Source: a virus
Strand: one strand, 5' to 3'
IMG/VR virus record: IMGVR_UViG_3300030090_001566
Span: 1 to 40,136 of that record
Length of the DNA stretch: 40,136 nt
Shown here: positions 23,502 through 33,900 of the stretch, one piece after another
How the letters are laid out: every line of letters begins with the position of its first letter
Numbering within the stretch: position 1 is the stretch's first letter
Made by a program: the position numbers and the translations under genes
Notes under the pieces: model-generated
Told to the model about the DNA's origin: nothing
Seen by the model: only the letters and a program-made list of their open reading frames with translations
The model's database searches: none

Positions 23502-24977
23502 ATGGCAGAAGATAAATACACTCCAAGACTTACGGGTATAAGCGGTAATATACAACAACAATTGTTAGCAGGTGCTTATAATATAGCTAGAGCTAATGCA
23601 CCTAGATACGATACTTTAAACTTGATAGGACAAGGTATCGAATCTTTTTCTAATGAAATGGAAACTCGTAGAGCTAATAAAAAAGCAGAACAAGATTTGA
23701 TTATTGGTAAGATAGACGGTATAGTAGATGGTATATACGAAAAAGGTGGTAGTATGCCACAAAGATATTATGATCAAGCTTATGACTATGCTAATAAATT
23801 AAGAGAAGACTATATACTAGCTGAAGAAACAGGAGATAAAAAAAGAGCTGCTCAAATAAGAGGGCAGCTAAATACATTTTCTACTTCTATACAAACTACT
23901 AAAAAATCTTTAGAACAATATGGTGAAACCTGGAGAGAAGATGCTTTGATACCTAAAGAAAACATGACAGACGCACAATTAAATGTATTAAATTCTTTTA
24001 CAGAAGGAAATGCTGTTTTAATTGATGGTATTTTTCAATGGGAAAACAATAACTATAATCCAAACGATCCTAACTCAAAACAATACTTTACAGAAAAAGA
24101 TCTTGACAAAGCGCTTCCACTTAGAGACGATGTAACAAAAGAAACATATTTAAAAAACAATAACACAGTATTAAAAAATAGAGAGGCTTGGCTAAATGGT
24201 GAAGGTAGTGATTTTGATTATAGGTCAAACTATAATACTAACATGACCCTTATAAATAACTCTATCAAAACAAACGGCATACAATCTTTATTGTACGATG
24301 ATGTAACGGGTCAAGGATCCTTTGCTAGTACTTTTGATAGTGATACACCGCACCCTGATTATACGAGCTTCTTTGAAAATATGATGACTGAAGATGGTTT
24401 AAAAAATGTTAAAGCATTTGCTCTTTACGACAAATCAGGAGATGATGTCGTTGGTTATGAAGATTTTATACCCGACATAAGTGTTTTGCCTGGTTATTCT
24501 GAAATGGACAGCGACGAGGACGGTAAGATATCTAACGCTGAGTTAATGGCGGCGATTGAAAAAGACAACGAAGCAGGAGGAGCGCTAGAGCAAACAATAA
24601 AAAACTTAGTTGCACCTAAAATTAAAGACGCTTTATTAAACATAGATAATCCTAGCTACGACGAAAACACAACAAAAAAATTGTTAAATGATTTTTTAAC
24701 TAACAGACAGCGCCAAATGTTTTATGGTGGTGATTCTGAAACTTATAAAACTTTAGTTCCAAATCCTGGCGGTAGAAGTGCTGACAGTAAAAATTATTAT
24801 AGAAAAAATAAGCTCTATATCAACGGAGAAGAAATAACGTCTTTAGATCAATACAAAGAAATGGGTGGTAGCTATAAGTATTTAAAAGAACAAGGTTATA
24901 TTTACGATAATAATGAGGGTAAATGGAATAAAATAAAAGGCGTTGGTTTTGGTCAACCTACAGCAGATAATATTTAA
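23502..24977 (+). CDS. Ejection protein candidate with paired EF-hand loops
   Basis: 491 residues, in the gp15 position between the gp14-like gene and the giant gene. The N-terminal 150 residues are helical (ANAPRYDTLNLIGQGIESFS). Residues 310-321 (DKSGDDVVGYED) form a degenerate EF-hand loop, and 336-347 (DSDEDGKISNAE) match the canonical 12-residue EF-hand exactly, 14 residues apart, each flanked by hydrophobic helix-like sequence. This suggests a calcium-binding EF-hand pair. Other proteins with isolated Asp-rich loops are common, but the pairing argues for a true domain. A role in DNA ejection is inferred from gene order; calcium could control its state across the virion-to-cell transition. 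Confidence 0.6.
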   Translation: MAEDKYTPRLTGISGNIQQQLLAGAYNIARANAPRYDTLNLIGQGIESFSNEMETRRANKKAEQDLIIGKIDGIVDGIYEKGGSMPQRYYDQAYDYANKLREDYILAEETGDKKRAAQIRGQLNTFSTSIQTTKKSLEQYGETWREDALIPKENMTDAQLNVLNSFTEGNAVLIDGIFQWENNNYNPNDPNSKQYFTEKDLDKALPLRDDVTKETYLKNNNTVLKNREAWLNGEGSDFDYRSNYNTNMTLINNSIKTNGIQSLLYDDVTGQGSFASTFDSDTPHPDYTSFFENMMTEDGLKNVKAFALYDKSGDDVVGYEDFIPDISVLPGYSEMDSDEDGKISNAELMAAIEKDNEAGGALEQTIKNLVAPKIKDALLNIDNPSYDENTTKKLLNDFLTNRQRQMFYGGDSETYKTLVPNPGGRSADSKNYYRKNKLYINGEEITSLDQYKEMGGSYKYLKEQGYIYDNNEGKWNKIKGVGFGQPTADNI

Positions 24978-24987
24978 ATAAAATAAA

Positions 24988-27900
24988 ATGAGTAAAGGAT
25001 TATACGATTTTTTAATTACAACAGGTAACTATAGTAAGTCTTTTCAAGACTTTCAATCACAGTTTTCTAATGAAAACTCTATACAACAACTACATGAGTA
25101 CATGTCTGGTAACGGTACGTATTCTAAAGGTTTAAATGAATTTAAAGATCAATTTTTTGCTTCAAAAACTAAAGCTCCAACAACGCCAAACCCAAATGTT
25201 TCTAACCAAAACGTAGAAAATAAAAAAGAAGAAGAAAAACTAGATGTTAATGAGCAGTTAAAAACAGAAGCTAGAGACCTGTCTATTGACAAAGAGTTTT
25301 GGGCCACTCAAAAATATAAAAGAGAAGATTACTACCTAAGAGACGGTAAGTGGTATTATAAAAGTCCTAAAACCCAAAAAGAAGTTTTAATAGCTAGAAC
25401 AAAAGAAGATGGCAAAGCGGCTAACCCTGGTACTGTTGCACGTCTAGATGCTTTAGAACAAGAAGAGGCTAGATACCAAAATAACTTGCTTAAAATACCA
25501 GCTGATAAAAAAGTACAACAAATTAAAAGCGAGGGTGGTGAAGAACCAAACCGTAACAGTTATACGTTTGGTAACATGAAAAAAGTACGTGGTTATACAG
25601 ATGATAACGGTAATTTTATAGAGCTACCAGGAAAGCCTGGAGGATATGGCGGTTCATATACAGATCCAGCCACTGGTAAAACTTATAAAGTAACATTACA
25701 TCCAAACGCAAACTCTCAAGGATTTGTAGATATAGGTAAGACAGCTTATGAAAGAGATTTAAAAAAGTGGAAAGAAACTACAGGTTCTCAAATTGAAGAA
25801 GTAAGAAGAAAGTCTGGAGCTATAAGTAAAGAGTCGGTTGAGATTAATTACAAGCTTCAAAAAAACCAAACAGAGTATAACAAAAAAATATCTGAACTAC
25901 AGATAAAATTAAACGCTGCTAAAACAGAAGAAGAAAAAAGTAAAGTAAGAGAAGAATTAAAACAGGTTCAGGCTGAGTTTGATAAAAAGTTAGATGGTAT
26001 AGATTACGAAGAGCGTAATAAAAAAGGTAAAGAAAACATGCCTACTGTTACAGCTGATTTAGCTGGTATGGATGATGACAATGCTATAGACGAGCTTGTT
26101 GATAAGTTTGGTAAATATGGTTTTAAATTTGAAATATCTAGAACCGACGGTGACAAAGTAACTATCACGTCTTCTAATGGAGATGTTGAAACTTTTGAGT
26201 TTGATAGTTTTTTTGGTGACGCTTTTGGTGGTGACACAGAAAAAGCTAAAAAACTAGACGAGTGGATGCGACCTAGAGCTGTAGAGTTTAGTAGTGTTGT
26301 AGATGCCTTTCGTTACAGAATGACTTTGAACAATGAAGAAAAAGAAATTAAAAACGAAGAGGCTAGAGTTGAGGTAAATAATTATTACGAAACTGGTAAT
26401 GATAGACTTTACGAAGATTTTATTGAAAACTACGATAGTATACCTAATGATATAGAAGATAGTTACGAAGGAAAAGCAGCTAGAGATATAAAACAATTTG
26501 CTGAAACTTATGGTATGAGTGAAGCAGAAATTAGAAGTTTGTTTTACAATCAATACGGTATTAAATATAACTTAGAAACAAGAAGCGAACTTGATGCAAT
26601 ATACAATGAAGATGGTAAAAGTAGAAAATCTAGAGGAGAGACTAAAAACATTCCAGGTAGAGGATATATTACCATACCACGTAAAGGATATAATTTAGAT
26701 GGTATAGACGATTTTAAAAAGAAGTTAGATAATCGACTTTCAGCTAAATTTAAAGATGTTATTAAGAACGAAAAAATAGCTATACAAAATATAGCTTTTG
26801 ATAGATTTAGAAAATTACCGTTTGTTTCAGAAGATATGAGTAATGAACAAATGGCCAAAATATATGGAAAAGAAATAAATGCAATAATAGAGGATATAAC
26901 AGAAGAGTGGAAAAACGTTTCAAATACTACTGACGAAAATTTTGATGTAGAAGCTTATAAAAACCATCCAGTATATAACCAGCTTAAGGGTATACACGGA
27001 GCAGAAGCTATTCAAAACGAGGTTACTAGACGTGTTTCAGAAGAAATAGAAGGTTTAGGTGGGGAGCTTTTTGAAAAAAGTAAAGCACAAACAACTTTAA
27101 GAGATAAAACAAATATAAGAATTGATGATTTAGATGAAAGAACAAGGTATGTAACTAATTCAGTTGAAGTTTTATCTAAAGAACTTAGAAACATAGATGG
27201 AGATGGGAGTACTTATGGGTTAGAATATGAGGCTAAATGGTTGAAGGAAAATGAGCCTTTGCTAAAACAAAAAATAGAAAAAATTAAAAGTGGCGTTAGA
27301 ACAGAAGAACAAAGAATTGCCGCTAACAAACAGATTGAGACCTTACTTAATGAATTTAATTCTCATGCAGAAAAATATAACAATTTAATAAACAGTAGAA
27401 AAAATATATATAGTGCTGCTACTGCTTTACAAGTTGAAGCTAGTGAAATTAAGTTAGAAGAAAACGACTTAAAAGTAATAGTAGACGGATTAAAAAGAAA
27501 TCATCAACCAGGAACTCAAGCAGTTAATTCTTTAGCTAATGGAACTATTGATTTAATACAAGGTTTACTTACTACTGGTGAAGCTGTTTTATATTACGCT
27601 AATCCTTTTGGTAGATTAGGTGATTACTTAGTAGACTCTGGTGTTATTGAAAACGAAACGCTTAAAACCGTCGTAGAAGTAGGTCAAGTTTTAACAGCTT
27701 CTCAGGGCGGTAGGTTTGACGATGATTTAACTACTCAGTCGTTTATGGGACACATGAACGAAAGGATTGACGCTTGGCAACAAGAATCTAAAGACCTTGT
27801 CCAAGAACCTCCTAAATTTGATGAGATAGATAGTTTAGCTGATTTTGGTGAATGGGCCGCTGTTATGTTGGGAAGCCAAGCCCCTCAGCTAGCTTTAATG

Positions 27901-30900
27901 TATGCTACAGCTGGACAAAGCCCACTTATACAGGGACTGTTAATGTCTTCTACCGCAGGTGGACAAAAGTTCATGGGCATGGAAGAACAAAAAAATCTTT
28001 ATTTAGAAACTAGCGGTGTATACGGTGAGAACTTTGGTTTTGATCAAATGTTTTGGAGTAGCGCCGCTGTTGGTCTTGCAGAATCTTTATCTGAAAGAGT
28101 TACTTTTGGACAGATAAAAGGTGTCAATAGACTATTAAAACAAAACACAGCTGCATCTAACGGTTTTAAAGACTACATGAGAAACGTGGTGTTTACTAAA
28201 GACTACGCTAAGTTTGTAGGTAAAGGTGTTTATGATTTAGTAGAAGAAGGTGGTTCAGAAGTTATAGCTACTATGTCTGAAAACTTTGTAGATATACTAA
28301 ACGGTGAAGATATAAGTATATATGATAATATACAAGAGTCTTTTGTGAGTGGTGGTTTAATTTCTGGTGCTATTAAATCTCCTATTTTATTTGGTCAAAT
28401 GATAGCGCCTTTTCAAAGTAGTAATAATCTTGCTATAATAGAAGACGCTGATAGAAGAATAAAAGAATTAGAAGGTTTAATATCTATGGGTAGACCTACT
28501 AAGGGAGCTACACAAGAAGAAATTGAAGCTTGGGAAATACAAGAAGCTAAATACGCAGAACAAATAGTTGAGTTAGGAAGAAAAAAGATAGATGCTCTTG
28601 GTCGTGATATTAAGAGAGTAAATTCAATGGATGACGCTGCTAAACGTCAAGTTCTTGATATAGATAGTAAAACAAGAGACCTAGTAAAACAAAGACAAGA
28701 AATAACAAACGATCCAAATTTAGATCAACAAACAGTAAATGAAAGAGTAGCTTCTATAGACAATCAAATACAAGAAGAAGTTAACAAAAGAGATGAAATA
28801 CTAGGAAGGTACACGCCAGATATTGTAGACAAGCGTTACGAACGAGACATGGAGTCGGCTAAAAAAAGAGCTGCAGAAAGAAACGCTTTAGGCGGTACTC
28901 AAGTTACTGTTACAGATGGTAATGACATGGATATGTTTGATTTGTTAGCCAACACAGAAGGTTATAATGTTACTAGAAATGAAGATGGAAGTATACAAAA
29001 CATAACTCTTCAACCTGGTGCTAGAAAAGGTTTGATAAATCAAATGAAAGAAGCTTTAGAAAGTGGAAACCTTAACCCTGAAGATACTAAAATGGTTCAA
29101 AGAGATTTAAACTTTTTGGAGTCTGGCACTACTATAACAATGTCACCAGATGATTTCTTTAGATTAAACGGTAGTAAAAGTAATTATGGCGTTCAGATAC
29201 CTGTTTTTGATAATAATGGACAGTTAAAAGAACAAAAAGTTTTTGTTAATAAAGCTAGATCTTTAGATGCTGGAAAGTTTTATACAGCTTCACACGAATT
29301 GTTACATGCCGTTTTACATCAAACGCTTAAAAGAGATCCAGAGCTTCAAGAAGCTTTTGGTACTATGGTGTTAAACGCTTTAAACAATACGGGTGTTAAA
29401 ATACCTCAAGCTTTAAAAGATCGTATTGACCAATATTCTAAAGAAGAAGGTAGAGGTGAAGAAATAATGGCGTTGTTATCTGAAGCTGTAAGAGAAGGCG
29501 ATATAAAATTACCTGGTACAGCTATTAGAAATATGAAAAATTTCTTTAGAACATGGACACAGCAAACTACTAATAGAGATATATCTTTTGATACAGACCA
29601 AGACGTAATAAACTTTATTCAAGATTATTCTTTTTCAATGAAGAATAACAAAGAAAATAAAGCTATAACTAGAATGTGGCAAAAGGGAGCAGGTGGAAAA
29701 CTTGTAGCGGATGCACAGACTGAATATAGAAAAAGAGTTGAGCAAAACAAGGTAAATCCAGATCAAGCTATGTTTTCTAAAAACGTAGAACAAGCAATGA
29801 GCAATCAACCTGACCTAATGTCAGATATAGATTCTTTTGTTAAAAATCCAGACGGAACGCCAAAGTACAAAACTCAAAATGATTTTATAAACTCTATAGA
29901 TGGTGGTGAGGCTTATAACTTAATAACAAATACTAAAAAGCTAGATGGTTTAATCCAGGCTGGTATTATGGCACAAGGTATAAATACACCTCAAGCTATA
30001 GGTGAGTTTACTAGAAACGTAAAGGATAAACTAGGTGAAAGACTATTAAAGAACTTTGACCCAGCCAAAAACGACAGTTTGTTTGGTTGGTTAACTGGTG
30101 TTTCGGGTGGTGCTGGACAATCAATTATTTACAGAGCTAAAGGTGATGTAATGGTTGATTATAAAAAACGAGTACAAACTACCTCTGCTGACGTAGGTGT
30201 AAGAACTGATACCGGCGAAACAATAGGTACTCAATTTGAAGCAGATGTAGATACTGATGTACAAGCTTTTGAAAATGAAATTATAATACCAGGCTCTAAT
30301 GTTAGAGTTGATAAAAACCAAACCGATGTAGTATTTTTAGAAAGCGTAAACGCTAAAGTTACTCAATCAAAAGTAAATTCAGTAATTCAAAAAGCAGGAG
30401 TTAATTTAAAAGGCTTAACATATAACGGTACAAAGAAAATGTTGGTGCAACACGACGGCGGTAAACCAAAGTCTAAGCGTAAACCTACAGGTCCTTTGTA
30501 TGGAGCACTTCAGTCTGTTAGTAATCTATTTGGTGTAGATTCAATGCGTGTAATAAAAGAACAGGATTTAACTGGTGCACAAAGAACTTTGGCTAGAGAG
30601 TATATAAAGGAAAATGCTCAACAGTTAATTGACATGTTGCCAGAAGGAGAAAACAGAAGTGGTGACGCTACGGGTGTTGCTAACACTGTTCTTGGAGAAT
30701 TTTATATTAAAGGCGAAAGAATATCTATGGCTGAAAGCGCTAGCGCTAAAGGTAAAAATAGACAAACTAAAAAAGAAAATATAACAACCCAAGAGTTTAT
30801 AGAGTTTTTTAATAAACCAGGTACAAAATCAGATGGCGCTATAAGAGCCCTAATTGTTCAGTCGGCAACAATAGCAGCTAATCAATCAATAAGACAAAAC

Positions 30901-33900
30901 GCTATTGAAAACACGACTGAAACTCTTAGTACCATAGCTTTAGTTGGAGATGGTAAGTCTGCTACTATGTTTAGTAAGAGAGAGGGTATGCCTAATTATA
31001 AAAGGCTAGGCGCTTTTGATGCAAAGCTAAATGAGCAAAAAAGAAATATTCTTTGGAATAGAGTTGACCAGTTTGCTGGTACATTAGCAGCCACTAATGC
31101 AGTTCCACTTCAAAATAAAAAAGGAGATATAGTTAATTTAGAGTTATCTAAAAGATCTATAAAAGAAGGTATTAAAGATGTGTTTGGAGACGTTTACACT
31201 AAGGCAGAGTTAAATGAGTTGTCAGAGTCTATTTTAGATATAGTTAAATCTAAACCTTTAAAATACTCAACTGAAGTTGATGGTAAAATAAAAAATAGAA
31301 AAGCACAAGATGTTATTGAAAAACAAAGCGCTATCGTAGAGGCTTTGTATACTTCTAAAGTAGATGCCGACACTAAGATAGCTAGCTTTACAGGAACGGG
31401 TGCAACTACAGCAGGTTTAGGTAACGACACAGATCTAATGGATGTGTCTAGAGCTAGAATTAAAACTTATATTGACACTAGAGTAGAGGAAATTAAAAAA
31501 GAATATGCTGGACAAGGTGATGCTGTTATTGGTGGACAAATAATAAAAATGTTATCAGAACAAATGGACCAGCACATTACAGCTGGTAAGGTTTGGGATG
31601 GTAGACAACAATTGTTTGCTGCTACGCCTGACTTTGTTTTAAACGTAGCATCTAAAATACCAGGTTTAAATTTTGCTATCAAAATTTCTAGTAACGGTAG
31701 AACTGAATTAGATACTAAAACGGCAACTTATAACTCTAATAGTAATATAACTAGAAGTTCTGACAATTTACTGTCTACAGATAGTAGAAGTAAAAAATCA
31801 GAAAACTTAAGCCAGAAAGATATTAACAAAAGAAAAAGCTCTGTATTTACAAAACTTGATCCTAACTTAACAGGAACAAATATACAACAGCAAAGGTTTA
31901 AAAATTATCCTCAATCAGGGCCGGGTTTAATAACAGATTTTATTTTTAATAAAGACAGAGTTTCAGAAAGGAAACAAGACGCTTTAAACGCACAGTTAGA
32001 ATTAAATAACTTTGTTAGGTTTGTAGCTAAAGAATACAAAGAAGGTAATATGTCAGAAAGAGAACTGCAAGTTCACATGGCTACATTACTTTCTAATATG
32101 AAACCTACTTTGGCAAGAGCAGCTATGCCTAAGTACATAGCTAAAGGCTTGTTGCCTGATGGTTATCAAAAAATGACTAAAAAACAAATTGAAAACTATT
32201 TGAAAAACACAGGCGCCGTGTATGAACACATGCAGCCTAGAGTTGGTATGGTTATACATTTGTTTAATCAACATATAAATGGTAATGGCGTAACAGACAC
32301 ACAGGTTCCTGATTTCTTTTCAAGATACAACATAGCTATTATACCTGAAGCTATGGACGTTAAGGCTTTGAAAGCCGCTGGATTAAACTCATCTTTAGCA
32401 CCAGGACAAACAATGACTATGCCAGAGTGGATAAGGTATTATAACGCTTTAACAAAGCTTAAAATGGAACATCTAGACACTTTAATAGATATTGATACTG
32501 GAACAGAGTTAGAACCTACTGCTCATATAGTTAAAGCTAAGGAAATATTAAATTCTCAACGTAGCGAATCTAACATGTTTAGTAAAGCTGTTAATAATGC
32601 TAATGCTATAAATGAGAACACACCATCAAGAGGTGCTTCTGTATTTGACTTTGATGAAACACTAATTGACAAAGGTGAAAATATCATTGTTGCTACTAAC
32701 CCAGAAACAGGTGACAAAGTAGAAATAAGTAGTGGACAGTGGCCTATACAAGGACCTAAGTATGCAGAACAAGGTTATAGTTTTGATTTTAGTGATTTTA
32801 CATTTGTTAAAGGTGGTATTGACGGGCCGTTATTACAGAAACTTAGAAACAGAATAAAAAAGTTTGGACCTGAAAATAACTACGTGTTAACAGCTAGGCC
32901 TGCTGACGCGGCCCCACATATACACGAGTGGTTAAAATCAAAAGGTATAAATATACCTTTAGAAAATATTACAGGACTAGGTAATAGTACTGGTGAAGCT
33001 AAAGCTTTGTGGATGGCTCAAAAATATTCTGAAGGTTATAATGACATGTATTTTGTAGACGATGCTATGCCTAATGTTACTGCTGTTAAAGATATAATGG
33101 ACCAGCTAGATATTAAAGGTAAATCTGTTCAAGCAAAAATACAATTTAGCAAAAGAATTAAATCTGAATTTAGTAACATAATAAACAAAGCTGGACAACA
33201 AGAAATAGACCTTGATCTTAATAGAATATTAGAACAAACTAAAGGTGTAAAAGCTGAGTCTAGGTTCTCTGATGCACAAGCAAAAGTTAGAGGTAGTAAA
33301 AAAGGTAAATACGCTTTCTTTGTTCCACCATCAGCCGAAGATTTTAAAGGTTTAATATATAGATTTTTATCTAAGGGTAAAGTTGGTGAACAACAAATGG
33401 CTTTCTTTAAAAAGGCTTTATTTGATCCTTTTGCTAGAGCAACAACTTCTATTGATATTCAAAAACAAAAAATACAAAACGAGTATAGACAATTATTAAA
33501 ACAGTTTCCTGATGTAAAGGCAGATTTAAACGAGGTTATATACAACAACTTTACGTTAGGACAAATGATAAGAGTTTATAATTGGAATAAAGCTGGTTTT
33601 GAAATACCTGGTTTGTCACAAAGAGACTTAAACAACATAGTAAAAGAAATGGAAGCGGATGCAGAGGCTTTAGCTTTTGCTGATTCATTAGGTATAATAA
33701 CAAATCAAAACGATGGTTATATAGAACCTGGAGAGTTTTGGTTAGTAGAAAATATACAAAGTGATTTAAACAAAATTACAAACGAAATAAATAGAGATTT
33801 ACATCTACAGGAGTTTAAACAAAATAGAGAAAAAATATTTGGTGAGTGGCAAGGTGATAGGCTTGTTGGTCCTAATATGAATAAAATAGAAGCTATATAT

